The notes: generated from the letters alone by a model not told the origin. Counted from the stretch's first letter, positions 46,320 to 57,547 are shown. The stretch: 64,000 nucleotides of DNA from Budorcas taxicolor (GCF_023091745.1 NC_068912.1:75999067-76063066), one strand, 5' to 3'. Translations and numbers: made by a program.

Positions 46320-48065
46320 GACCAATGTGCCCAGGTCTTCAAATTTAAGGATCATTCAGCTAGCATTTTTAATATCAAAGATAAAAATGACAAGTAAAAT
46401 AAATATCTTTTTCTACGATAAAAAGTAGATGACTGTTTCAAGTCGAGATCTGTCATAACTGAAGTGGCCTTGTGGTATTGCATCCTTATGCCTTGGCAAC
46501 AAGGAAGGTGAGAAGAATTTAAAAAGACAGTGCCAGGCTCTGGGAGACTGGCTCTCAGCATTCAAGCCCTAGCATGGTTTGGGCAGACCTCACCAGGCTG
46601 TGCTCAGGGGAAGAGGAGGAAGAGGAATGTCCAACCTGGCCTGCGAGGCACAGCATGGCCTCTGAACAGTGTGGGTGGTGGGCACCTAATATCAATTCTG
46701 CTGTCAAGATGCGTTAATGACTCTCACCATCTTGGACAGAAAATCAAGGGACCACTAAAGAAAGGAAAACAATCAGCTTGTAAGGGCTGGACAGTTTCAG
46801 AGCAGTTCAGGTTATTAAGCAAATGGAGAAGGCTAAGGAACCTTCCTTGTCTTCTGGAGATAAAAGTATTAACACAATATAGAGATTGTGGAGCAGAGAA
46901 TACTGTGACTCAGAAGCTTTTTGGACTCGACCAGGAGCTTTTCCATGTATGCTGACACTGGGCCCACTGACTTCATAATGCAGTTCAAAGCCCCTCACAT
47001 GACAGCAAGAAAGCTTCTTCTATAGCCTCTGACTTTGCCACCATTGACTCAGAGAGATAGAGAGGCAGGCAGAGAGCTTGAAAAGGTTAAGTTGAAATTA
47101 GATTGACCTGTAATTGTAGTCTTTTACTGACCTATCAGATAGGTCTGCCTTGAGAGGCAGAAGGAATAACTGCTATTCTGCATTAAGACTAAAGGTATGC
47201 CCTTTGCAGCTAATATTTCAAAATTCTTCATTAGGGATTTTCCAATTTGAAAAACAAAAATCTTCCTATCCATATGTCCAACTCAGCATTTTGGGGGACC
47301 ATAGTTACCTGAAGAAAGAATAACAGAGTGACTGTCAAAAACATAATGCCTTAGATTAAAGGGCAAAGGCAAAGACAAACTTCATTTCCGTGATGTTTTT
47401 CACATAACTGAATGTCCCCAAATACTTCACAAAGCATTTAATTACATGCTAGCAGCAGAGGAAATGCTGGCATTGCTGTGTGCCAGCTTCAGCCCACGTG
47501 AAGCAAGGAATGTCAAGTTAACTCACTAAGTGTAAGGAATTTGCAGAAAGCTCATTCCCAGCCTTTTCTCTTGAAAGCAAAGCACAGCTTCTTATTTCTT
47601 ATCGCTTACACATTTCATGCGGGATGAAGTAGCCTATATATACTGCTTCCTAGCAGGCAGTCAAGGGATGGTAGTCAAGACAAAGTGGTAAAAGTGGGTG
47701 CTATCTGCATCCTAAGATTCCACAGAAAAAGACCTGAACATCTAGGAGTATGTAAGAATGGTGGGGAGGAAAGCATTTGAGAACTTCAGCTGGAGAGAGA
47801 CAGAGTTGGCAAGGCCGGGTATATATATATACAATAGGCTGGAGACATTTTAGATTTTGCTTTAAAGGTTGGCCTACATTTCAACACACCCACTCTCTTT
47901 AGATCCATAGGTAACAAAGAGTTCCCATGAACTCTTTGCAGGAGCCCTTAGGGCAAGGATGGCATGATTGACCAGACCCTGAAATAGTTCAGTTATGGAC
48001 CTGGGTGACCCATGGCCTTGAAGCCTGAAACTCTAACACCCTTATATAGAAGAACTTCTTATATT
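46316..48065. other. Unique non-coding stretch
   Basis: Slightly GC-richer than surroundings at 46530-46960. The 141-codon frame there (46530-46955) has no recognised domain. No repeat family recognised. Confidence 0.4.
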
Positions 48066-48076
48066 TTAGTAGAATG

Positions 48077-48283
48077 CATGCCTAGTCACTCAGTCATGTC
48101 TGACTCTTTGCAACTCCATGGACTGTAGCCCACTAGGCTCCTCTGTTCACGGGATTCTCCAGGCAAGAATACCGGGGTGGGTTGCCATTCCCTTCTTCAG
48201 AGAATCTTCCTGATCCAGGGATCAAACCTGTTCTTCCTGTACTGCAGGTGAATTCTTTACTGTCTGAGCCACCAGGGAAGCCC
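48077..48283 (-). mobile_element. Bov-tA SINE with perfect 11-bp TSD
   Basis: Reverse Bov-tA: tagtcactcagtcatgtctg, gggattctccaggcaagaat and ttactgtctgagccaccagg. TSD ttagtagaatg at 48066-48076 and 48284-48294. Confidence 0.96.
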
Positions 48284-48444
48284 TTAGTAGAATGTGATCA
48301 TGAATAAATATATAGATAGCAAAGAGTCTAGACTAAGCTAGAACCTTATGAGGAAGAAACTGATATCCCACTGAAATGAGTTCAGGGTTTATTTTGTAGA
48401 CAAAGGGCATCTATTAAAATATTTTAAGCAAATGACAAGATAAT

Positions 48445-48531
48445 TATGTATTCAATTTCTTAGAAAATATGTACTAAATATCTGCTTGTGTGCCAGACAC
48501 TGGGGATAAGTGAAAAAGCCTTCATGATAGC
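48445..48531 (-). repeat. L2 3' end remnant
   Basis: Reverse L2: aaatatgtactaaatatctg, cttgtgtgccagacactggg and gataagtgaaaaagccttca. Cut by the next SINE fragment. Confidence 0.55.
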
Positions 48532-48532
48532 A

Positions 48533-48607
48533 GGCTTCCCTGGTGGCTCAGACCTTAAAGAGTCTGCCTGCAGTGTGGGAGACTATGGTTCAATCCCTGG
48601 GTCAGTA
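48533..48607 (+). mobile_element. Orphan tRNA-like head of Bov-tA
   Basis: Only the tRNA-derived 75 bp: ggcttccctggtggctcaga, gtctgcctgcagtgtgggag and ggttcaatccctgggtcag. The Bov-A body is missing. Still resembles A- and B-box sequences, but it is not a tRNA gene. Confidence 0.85.
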
Positions 48608-48813
48608 CAATTTAGTAGAGAAAAATTTTTGTGTAAATAAATATGTATGGTTAGATATCAGTAGTGCTATAGTAATATTATATTTTATGTTTATTTAAGG
48701 ATTACAATAGTTAGAACTGGACATGGAACAACAGACTGGTTCCAAATAGGAAAAGGAGTACATCAAGGCTGTATATTGTCACCCTGCTTATTAGCTTATA
48801 TGCAGAGTACATC

Positions 48814-49172
48814 ATGAGAAACGCTGGGCTGGAAGAAGCACAAGCTGGAATCAAGATTGCCGGGAGAAATATCAATAACCTCAGATATGCAGATGACACC
48901 ACCCTTATGGCAGAAAGTGAAGAGGAGTTAAAAAGCCTCTTGATGAAAGTGAAAGAGGAGAGTGAAAAAGTTGGCTTAAAGCTCAACATTCAGAAAACAA
49001 AGATTATGGCATCTGGTCCCATCACTTCATGGGAAATAGATGGGGAAACAGTGGAAACAGTGTCAGACTTTATTTTTGGGGGCTCCAAAATCACTGCAGA
49101 TGGTGACAGCAGCCATGAAATTAAAAGATGCTTACTCCTTGGAAGAAAAGTTATGACCAACCTAGATAGCAT
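48814..49172 (+). pseudogene. BovB reverse transcriptase relic, YADD retained
   Basis: Open from 48814. Reads M-R-N-A-G-L-E-E-A-Q-A-G, then N-N-L-R-Y-A-D-D (YADD at 48886-48897), then S-E-E-E-L-K-S-L-L-M-K-V. The palm active-site motif is intact, but motif A and all 5' parts are absent because the element is truncated. The frame then runs into the L1 insert. Not functional. Confidence 0.88.
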
Positions 49173-49286
49173 ACACGTGTACACCCGTGGTGGATTCATG
49201 TTGATGTATGGCAAAACCAATATAATATTGTAAAGTAAAAAAACAAAAACAAAAAGAATGGAATGTCTTCAAATTAAAAAAAAAAA
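49173..49286 (+). mobile_element. L1 3' tail inside BovB
   Basis: Ruminant L1 3' end: ggtggattcatgttgatgta, tggcaaaaccaatataatat and tgtaaagtaaaaaaacaaaa. After the first A-rich run come 26 bases (gaatggaatgtcttcaaatt...) and a second A-run before BovB resumes. No clear TSD seen. Confidence 0.75.
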
Positions 49287-49780
49287 AGCGGAGACATTAC
49301 TTTGCCAACATAGGTCCGTCTAGTTAAGGCTATGGTTTTTCCAGCAGTCATGTATGGATGTTAGAGTTGGACTGTGAAGAAAGCTGAGTGCTTAAGAATT
49401 GATGCTTTTGAACTGTGGTGTTGAAGAAGACTCTTGAGAGTCCCTTGAACTGCAAGGAGATCCAACCAGTCCATCCTAAAGGAGATCAGTCCTGGGCGTT
49501 CTTTGGAAGGAATGATGCTAAAGCTGAAACTTCAGTACTTTAGCCACCTCATGTGAAGAGTTGAATTACTGGAAGAGACTCTGATGCTGGGAGGGATTGA
49601 GGGCAGGAGGAGAAGGGAACGACAGAGGATGAGATGGCTGGATGGCATCACTGACTCGATGGACATGAGTTTGAGTGAACTTTGGGTGTTGGTGATGGAC
49701 AGGGAGGCCTGGCGTGCTGAAATTCATGGGGTCGCAAAGAGTCGAACATGACTGAGCTACTGAACTTAACTGAACTGAAG

Positions 49781-49942
49781 TGAAAAAAGTCAATCTGAAA
49801 AGACGGCATATTGTGTTACCCAAATACATGACATTATTAGGAAAGGGGGATGGAAAGGGAGACAGATGACAGAGGATTTCCAGGGCAATGAAACTACTCT
49901 GTACAATACTATAATGGTAGATGAATGTCATTTTGATGTTGG
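49781..49942. other. Spacer between inverted BovB copies (162 bp)
   Basis: Unique DNA with no repeat I can name. Lies between the 3' ends of the forward BovB at 48705-49780 and the reverse BovB at 49943-50815. Confidence 0.6.
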
Positions 49943-50815
49943 GTTCAGTTCAGTTCAGTCACTCAGTCATGTCCTACTCTTTGCAACCCAATAGACTGCA
50001 GCACGCCAAGCTTCCCTGTCCCTACTATCTCATGGAGCTTGTTCAAATGCATGTCCATTGAGTCAGTGATGCCATCCAACCATCTCATCCTCTATAATCC
50101 CCTTCTTCTCCTGCCCTTAGTCTTTCCCAGCATCAAGGTCTTTTCTAATGAGTCAGTTCTTCACATCAGGTGGTCAAAGTATTGGAGATTCAGCTTTAGC
50201 ATCAATCCTGCAATGAATATTCAGGACTGATTTCCTTTAAGATGGACTGGTTGGATCTCTTGGCTGTACAAGGGACTCTCAAGAGGCTTCTCCAACACCA
50301 CAGTTCAAAAACATCAATTCTTTGGTGCTCAGCTTTCTTTTTGGTCAAACGGCTTCCCTTGTAGCTTAGTCTGTAAACAATCTGCCTGCAGTGCAGGAGA
50401 CCAGGGTTCGATCCCTGGGTCAGGAAGATTCCCTGGATAAAGAAATGGCAACCCATGCCAGTATTCTTGCTGGGAGAATCCCATGGACAGAGGAAACTGG
50501 TGGGCTACAGTCCGTGGGGGTCACAAGAGTTGGACATGACTTAGCGACTAAAACCACTAAAACCATCTCACCTCCATACATGACTACTGGAAAAACCATA
50601 GCTTTGACTCTATACATCTTTGGCGGCAAAGTAATGCCTCTGCTTTTTAATGTGCTGTCTAGGTTTGTCATAGCTTTCCTTCCGAGAAGCAAGCGTCTTG
50701 TAATTTCATGGCTGCAGTCACCATCTGCAGTGATTTTAGGGCCCAAGAAAATAAAGTCTGTCACTGTTTCTATTGTTTCTCCATCTATTTGCCATGAAGT
50801 GATGGGACCGGATGT
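49943..50815 (-). mobile_element. BovB 3' fragment, split by Bov-tA
   Basis: Reverse BovB: gggttcagttcagttcagtc, atgtccattgagtcagtgat and atcaaggtcttttctaatga, interrupted by Bov-tA at 50351-50557. It resumes at about 50563 and continues to gccatgaagtgatgggaccg. About 0.67 kb of BovB without the SINE. Confidence 0.93.
50351..50557 (+). mobile_element. Bov-tA SINE inserted in BovB
   Basis: Head ggcttcccttgtagcttagt, gggttcgatccctgggtcag, body catgccagtattcttgctgg and tail gacatgacttagcgactaaa. TSD not clear. Confidence 0.93.
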
Positions 50816-51774
50816 TGGGAAGGGATTGAATATTGTGTCTGTGATTTAAATCTTGAGTATTATGAATATTTTTGAATCCTGAGTAATATGTAATTTAAGT
50901 ATTATGCCTATAATTTGTATTTGATTCTGATTCACAGTCTAGTGCTTACTGCACTGAACCAAAATTGCCACTTTTTAGACAGAAGGGAAAATAAAGATAA
51001 CAAGCCATAGTCATGTACCTAGGATTGATTTCATCTAACCACATGTACTCTGGGTCTGTACTTACGAAATGGTAATATCTTTCTCATGAGGCCATTTTAT
51101 GCTTAAAATGAAATGAGATGATGAAATGTCCCAAAACATAGAAGATATTCAACATGTTAAAGGAATCTGCTTTGATCACATGTTGCCCTAACTTATGGCA
51201 ATTCTCCACATTTTTCATTCTTACCAGTTGCTACTACTAATGTAGTAGATGACTACTGCAGAATCTAGTCATTGCAGTATTGCTAGATACGATGTGGAAT
51301 GGCTGTTTAAAACACTCTTCTCTCTTGTACTCCTTAAGCAAACCTGAACATTAACAAGTTACATAAACATGCCTTAGATTAAATTTTGTAACAGATGGTC
51401 ATCTACTAGCAGGCAGACATGCTGATGGCCACACACGTAATATATGTGAAAGGTAAAAGGAAGTCTCAGGTCTCTATCATTCTAGGTTCTCTAACAGTAC
51501 CTGAGTAAAAGATAAACTTCAGAGAGTTATGAAAGATCCAGTGGCAGGATTCTAACCTTATTGTTGTAGTCTTGTGTGGGAAAAAATTCATCAGAAAAAG
51601 TGGTCTAACAAAGAGTCAGTTATGAATTTTAACCCTTGGCTACTCTTCTGCCTGATATAACTATTGAGTTCAATAGGCATCATACATGTAATTAGGTTTA
51701 ATATACTTAACATTTAAATTTAAGAAAATCACAGACTACAAAATAAAAGGGAATTTCCATGAAGCAGATGAAAA
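50816..51774. other. Unique non-coding stretch
   Basis: No repeat or coding unit recognised. Confidence 0.4.
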
Positions 51775-51779
51775 AAGCT

Positions 51780-51960
51780 CTGTGGAATTAGAACATGTGG
51801 GTTTTGATCTCAGTCCTGCCAAAAAATGGGCAGAATAACTTTGGGTAAACCACATTGCTTCTCTGAGCGTCCATGAATTTTATAGCACATTGCAGTGAGT
51901 TATAGAATGTAATATAATATCCTGTGTAAGGGAGCTTTATAGTCTGTAAATTTCAAAGTA
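51780..51960 (+). repeat. MIR SINE
   Basis: Forward MIR: aacatgtgggttttgatctc, agtcctgccaaaaaatgggc, taactttgggtaaaccacat and tgcttctctgagcgtccatg. Confidence 0.7.
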
Positions 51961-54140
51961 GTTAAAGATGCTGTCTTTGTTGTTGTAATAGTCAACATCA
52001 TCATTATCACCTCAAACTGATTAGATTATTAGTCAAAATTGGAATGTAACTCAACATCAGTAGGGATGGTCTTGAACAACACAGTCCACTAGAAATATTG
52101 TGCAAGACACATATAAAATTCTAAATTTTTTGGTGGCTGTAATTAGAAATGTAAAAAAAATTACATTAAACCTTAAAATCTTGTATGTATTTTACACTTT
52201 ATCCAGTCTCAATTAAATACTAAATATTTCATCAAAAATACTTGATCTGTATTTAGACTTCCTAAAATGTAGAGAAAAGGTAAAATCACATATCCAGCTG
52301 GCCCCAAACATAAAGTTTACTTGTAACTGAATTTAGTGTCAGTCTCATAACTACTGAAAACTTATTTTTCAGGGTAGGAGGGAAATCTTAACCTATTTCA
52401 AAATGAGAAATTGATTTCAACACTCAGAATGTGCCTGGGCAGGGTCAAAGTCCTTTCGGCTCTGGCAGAGAATTCCCTTAGGAAGAGCCACATCCCATAA
52501 GAAGCTTCCCACGTAATGAGCTTTCTCAGTTCCATTGATCACCGCAGCTTATTTTCTTCAAGAACTTGAAGCTATCTTGCTCCATGTTCCTGCTATCAAG
52601 CACATCTATTTGCTATCTCTGGGCACATCTGCTCCACTGCTCCAGCTGTCTCGAGTGTCTGATCAAGAGGCAGGTGTGAGTATCAGGACTCTCTTTCTAT
52701 GGCAGGGAAGGCTTATTCCTGTAGTGGCCATGCTCCTCTCCATCTGACAGCCTGGCCTTGTTGGTTTTGATTCTGTGACCCTCCACATAAATCTAAATCA
52801 TCATTTCCTTGTTCTGAAATAGCAAAGAGAGAAAAAAAAAAGAGTAGAACGTTTTTCTCATTTCTCCTCTATTTTATATTCATTGGGCTTATCCACATTG
52901 CTGTGCTGAAGGTTACACTTAAAATATCGTATAATACAAAGTTTCCTGCCCATTGAGAATGTGTCAAGAATGTTACTTAGGGAAAATAAATTTCTTCTGG
53001 GAAAAAATAGATATAGAACTTAAGAAATGAAGTTAAATTAAATGGGGTGGTTTAATTTATACGAAAGTTCAGTTGTGTGATAAAAAAATAAATATTTTGT
53101 TCTGAATTTCATCATCATGGTTTGTATCAATTTTTTCTTTGTGTTATATAAGAGGGGGAAAAAAAAAGGACAGACCCAAAAAGGAAAAAAGGATAGGAAA
53201 AGAAGAAATAAAAGAACAAAAAAAGTAGTACTTCAGGATCTTAGTTACTTCCATCACGTTTTATTCTAGCACTGCATGTTACTTTTTACAATCAACCTGC
53301 CCCTGTTCCATGAGCCTTCATAATATAAAATCAAACATCTAGTACCCCTCATAAGGACCTCATCCTAAGCCTCTTTTCCTGACTTAGGCTGTACATCATA
53401 CTGAACTTTCTCCAAATGGTCATTTTTGGATGAGATGCTTTAGCAAAACATTTATAACTCATGGTTTCTTCTCAAATTATGAATAAAATAGCCTTCAGAC
53501 TATAATGCCTCTGCTTCTCTTTATTTCCCCTTCCTTTTACAGCTCTGGACCTGCTCATCTGCAAGGACTGCTCAGTGTAATTATACTGAGAGACCCTCCT
53601 CTGGGTCAGGAGATATTCCATTTGTGTGTCCCCAGATAGAGGGAGAGAACACTCTGTGGGAGGTCTTGGTATTGCCAGTGCTTGATGACTAAACGAAGGG
53701 TGAATGGATGGAAGGATAGACTGATGCTTGAGTGATAGGATATGCAGATCAGATTGGAAGAATGAAGCAAAACACAAAGTGACTATATGTGCAAGAAGCT
53801 CTTTGTTACCCAGTATTCTATTACTTGGCACTTCACCACTTCTGCAACACAGTGATAACTGAAACAGCCAAAAGTAGCCCTGAGGCTCTGAAAAAGCTAA
53901 AGTGCTTTCTGAATTCTCAAAAGAAAAGTGCATTCAAAATAATTCCATGCTCAGGATATTGGGTTCAACTCAAAACTGAACTGGTAATCCAAGTAAATAT
54001 GAGGTATATAACATAGATATGATTTTAAAAATCATAGAAATTAGAGATGAAAAGGTAATTTGAAAATTATTTAGCCCACCAGTCTTATTTAATGAATTAT
54101 CTATATTTCCTGTGTCTACTTGCTCTTTAATTATTCACAA
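51961..54140. other. Mostly unique non-coding stretch
   Basis: Contains a weak DNA-transposon-like segment (52080-52280), a purine-rich tract (53152-53227) and a 153-codon reverse frame (53472-53933) with no recognisable domain or repeat. Confidence 0.35.
53152..53227. repeat. Purine-rich low-complexity tract
   Basis: GA-rich: gagggggaaaaaaaaaggac, then aaaaggaaaaaaggatagga and aaagaagaaataaaagaac. Low-complexity sequence rather than a named element. Confidence 0.75.
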
Positions 54141-54257
54141 GAAAGAAAGAGAAGTCGCTTGTGTCCGACTCTTTGTGACCCTATGGACTGTAGTCTACCA
54201 GGCTCCTTTGTCCATGGGATTTTCCAGGTAAGAGTACTGGAGTGGGTTGCCATTTCT
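54141..54257 (-). mobile_element. Truncated Bov-A SINE
   Basis: Reverse Bov-A half: agaaagaaagagaagtcgct, gtgtccgactctttgtgacc and ggattttccaggtaagagta, ending at gttgccatttct. Missing the tRNA-like head. Confidence 0.9.
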
Positions 54258-54354
54258 ATCAGCTTTGTCCCCATTACTCCCTCAAGTCACATTTGTCATG
54301 GATATCAATACCCTGAACAGTACCCTGAACAGTACTTAATTCTAGGGTAAAGTC

Positions 54355-55800
54355 TCAGTCCTCATTGTATTCAACCTATTAACAGCTTTTGAAACAACTG
54401 ATCACTCTTTCCTTGAAACTACTTCTTCACTTGGTTGTTATACCTATTCTGTGGGTCCCTGCTTCTCAGTCTCCTCTGATGGTTTTTCTCTGGCTTGTAA
54501 ACCTTGCTTAGGACCCTTATCTTCTCTGCCTTCATTTCACTCAACTTTAAACTCTATGGCTGTAAGTTTATCCATGTTTAGGTCATTTGCAGATTTTAAT
54601 TTCAAACTTTGAGCTCCTCTACTTGTAGACTCAATTATCTTACTGCTGACTTGAGATTTCCACTTGTATCTACCTATGCCTGTATCCACATCTCTATCTA
54701 TGCCATATATGTGTATCTATGTCTAAGTCTATGTCTGTTTACATCTAAGATGGATCTTTTGTTCTTATGCTTTTCTCAGTGTTTTTCACCTCAGTAAATG
54801 GCCAAAATTAAATCATCACAGATTATTCTATTATATATCTCACATCCAATTCATCAGCAAAAAAACTGTGCTATCAAATCTATCTTCAAAATGTATCTGA
54901 AATCTATCTGTGCTCTCTGCTTTATGGGCTCCCACCCTAGCCTGAGTCATCAGCAGTGTTTCCCACCTAATCTTGCCTCTAGACTTGTCCCCCTAACAAC
55001 GTTTACTCCATAGAAGAGTCAGAGTGCTTTAAAAGAGCAATCAGATTGTACCTCAAATCTGCTCAAAATCCTTCAATGGGTTTTTCTGTAACTCAGAATA
55101 AAAAGAAAACATCTCACCACTTGCTACTGAATGGCTTGGTCCTGCCAACTCTGACCTTGTCTCTTTTCACAAGCCCCTTCTTCACTCTGCTCTGACCACA
55201 ATGAGAGTCTTACTGTTTCTGGAACACAATAAACATGATCTTGCCTCAGGCTCCTTGACCTTGCTGTTCCCTTTGCCTGGAATGCTCTTTCTCCAAAAAT
55301 GCACAGGCTCACTGTTCTCTGCTCAACTCTCACCGTATCTGAAATGCCTTCTCTGACCATCCTATTTAAAACTGTATCCTCTTGCTTCTTTAACCTCCTT
55401 ATCCTATTTCACTTTTTATAACTTACAGCAACTTGACATATACTATATGCCTATCCATTTGTTTTTGTCATCTCAAATACAATGTGAATTCCATGAGAAA
55501 GGGAGTCTGCCTATTTGGGCCAACAAGGGACTTCCTTGGTGACTCAGTGGTAGGGAATCCACCTGCAAATGCAGGAGACGTGGGTTCGATCCCTAGGTTG
55601 GGAAGATTCCCTGGAGAAGGAAATGGCAACGCACTCCACTATTATTGCCTGTGAAATCCCATAGACAGAGGAGCCTGGAGGGTTATAGTCCATGGGGCTG
55701 CAAAACAGTCAGACATGATTTAATAACTAAGCAACAACAACATCCTCAAAACCTTGAACTGTGTTAGCCCCTAATAGTGACTCAATAAATAAACATTTTA
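54355..55800 (+). mobile_element. L2 LINE 3' part, about 1.2 kb, split by Bov-tA
   Basis: Forward L2 in order: agcttttgaaacaactgatc, ctcagtaaatggccaaaatt, catccaattcatcagcaaaa, tgctgttccctttgcctgga, tgccttctctgaccatccta and finally agtgactcaataaataaaca. The Bov-tA at 55527-55730 interrupts the tail. No open frame remains. Confidence 0.8.
55527..55730 (+). mobile_element. Bov-tA SINE inserted in L2
   Basis: Head gggacttccttggtgactca, gggttcgatccctaggttgg, body cgcactccactattattgcc and tail catgatttaataactaagc. Short TSD caacaa on both sides. Confidence 0.93.
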
Positions 55801-55983
55801 AGGTATGTGAATGAAATAGAGGCTCAGACACTAGCTTGGAAAGTCAATAATAGGAACCTGACTTTCTGACTCTTAGTTTGGTGGTATCGTGCCTGAACAC
55901 TAATATACCAAAAACCCAATCTCTGACCTGGTGGGATTATAGAAAGGGTATTGTGCACACTCATATACTGAGTGTCGAATATC

Positions 55984-57350
55984 AACAATTCGTTCAGTAA
56001 TCATTGTAGCAGATCAGTCCTGGGTGTTCATTGGAAGGACTGATGCTGAAGCTGAAACTCCAATACTATGGCCACCTGATGTGAAGAGTTGACTCATTGG
56101 AAAAGACCCTGATGCTGGGAGAGATTGGGGGCAGGAGGAGAAGGGGACGACAGAGGATGAGATGGCTGGATGGCATCACCGACTCGATGGACATGAGTTT
56201 GAGTGAACTCCGGGAGTTGGTGATGGACAGGGAGGCCTGGCAAGCCTCGTGGGGTCGCAAAGAGTTGGACACGACTGAGCGACTGAACTGAACTGAATCA
56301 TTGTTGTGTGCTCACTTTGTGTCAGGCACAGAAGAACTGACATGAATAATACTGAGGCCCTTCCCTCAAACTACAGATTCTCAGCTACTTGTGGTGTAGT
56401 TGGAACGCAGGCAAAACATTCTTCCAGACTCATAGGTGTTTGTATCATCAAAAATGATGTCTGGTACGCTGTGCAGAATAAAGAAATAGTGGCCTGGTAG
56501 CCAAGGAAAAAAGGTATCCCATTTAGAACAATGACACACATGAACCCCAGAGTCATGAGAGAGCCCAGCACAGTTAGGAAATTATAAGTATGGCTGAAAG
56601 GAAAGCTGCAAGGAGAGGAGTGAGACTGAAGAGATAAGTAGGGACCACAGGGTAAAATGCTTGAGGGGATAAATCTACAGCATGTGGACTCTAATGCTAA
56701 AGGCTGGTGGAAGACTCTGAAAGGTTTTAAGTAGAAAAACAGCATGCAAAGATTTGCATTACAAAAAGAAAATTCTATTTGCCAATATTGAGGCAGGAAG
56801 GCCAGTTAGGAGACCACTGTCATAGTATTGGCACAAAGTAATGGGGATATAAAGCAATGACAGTGAAATTTATTCTATTATACAAATTCTATTGGGATTA
56901 CAGAATTTCCAGTAAACATCAACATGATTCCTCTATGTTCCTGAAAGGAAGCAAGGATGGCAAATAAGGATCATGATAAAGCATCCTTTATGGCCAGCAT
57001 CCAAACTTTCTCTCATTCAGAGAGCAGAGACATATATATATATGTATATGATAAAAGATTTATATGATATTAAAAGATTTCATATATATGTATGAAAAGA
57101 TTAACATCTTGATGATCATCTCTGACAGCAGAGGTTGGTAGCAGTGACAAAAGTAGAAAAGATGAGGAGCTTGTAATGGTATATCTGAGAGAAGCACCTA
57201 GGTTTTTTGAAAAGACAGAGACAAGTAGAGGCAATTCAGACACCAGCTTGTAAGATTAGGGTGGACTGAGGTGTGGTAAAAGAGGTGAGACCTTTCCAGG
57301 GAGGTTTGAAACAAGACACTGAATATGATATACTTTGGGGGGCTGGAAGC
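55984..57350 (-). mobile_element. L2 LINE 3' part, split by BovB
   Basis: Reverse L2: aattcgttcagtaatcattg, then after BovB tgctcactttgtgtcaggca, actctgaaaggttttaagta, agaccactgtcatagtattg and gagaagcacctaggtttttt. Order and text match reverse L2, though the far part is diverged. Confidence 0.6.
56008..56295 (+). mobile_element. BovB 3' fragment with 9-bp TSD, inside L2
   Basis: Forward BovB end: agatcagtcctgggtgttca, ccctgatgctgggagagatt, tggatggcatcaccgactcg and ctgagcgactgaactgaact. TSD aatcattgt at 55999-56007 and 56296-56304. Near consensus, so a recent insertion. Confidence 0.95.
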
Positions 57351-57418
57351 ACCCCAAGACCCAGTGAGAATGTTGTCACCATTTGTACCCCCTTGATTTA
57401 TGAAAACTTTGTATCTTT

Positions 57419-57547
57419 CTTTCTTTCTTTTTTTTTTTTTTTTTTTTTTGCTGTGCTACATGGCATGCAGGATTTTGACTGGGAGTGAATCCATACCCTC
57501 TGCAGTGGAAGCCCAGAGTCTTAACCATTGGACCACCAGGGAAGTCC
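57419..57547 (-). mobile_element. CHR-type cetartiodactyl SINE, truncated
   Basis: Reverse strand: a T-run, then tttgctgtgctacatggcat, gactgggagtgaatccatac and cttaaccattggaccaccag. Preceded by a (TTTC)n stretch. Confidence 0.85.

Larger units (their letters stand above)
48705..49780 (+). mobile_element. BovB fragment, split by an L1 tail
   Basis: Forward BovB from the RT region (agttagaactggacatggaa) to the end actgaacttaactgaactga. An L1 3' tail sits at 49173-49286, after gatagcat and before aaagcggagacattac. About 0.95 kb of BovB without the insert. Confidence 0.93.

Noticed and set aside
45929..46342. 137-codon reverse frame with Cys/Val repeats
   Set aside because: The repeats come from the (CA)n tract next to a Bov-tA read in reverse.
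46113..46397. 94-codon frame ending in His/Thr repeats
   Set aside because: Bov-tA read through into the (CA)n microsatellite.
47625..47670. TATA-box-like tatatatact with an initiator-like site downstream
   Set aside because: TA-rich motifs are common in this AT-rich DNA and no other promoter feature or transcript unit is nearby.
48533..48607. Possible tRNA gene
   Set aside because: The A/B-box-like text is the head of a Bov-tA SINE; no cloverleaf or anticodon arm fits a functional tRNA.
50391..50849. 152-codon forward frame
   Set aside because: Runs from Bov-tA into reverse BovB, so it is a chance fusion of two retroelements.
52080..52280. Possible DNA-transposon remnant
   Set aside because: Only a vague resemblance to an old mammalian repeat; no terminal repeats or TSD seen.
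55124..55360. 78-codon reverse frame
   Set aside because: Antisense of the L2 element at 54355-55800.
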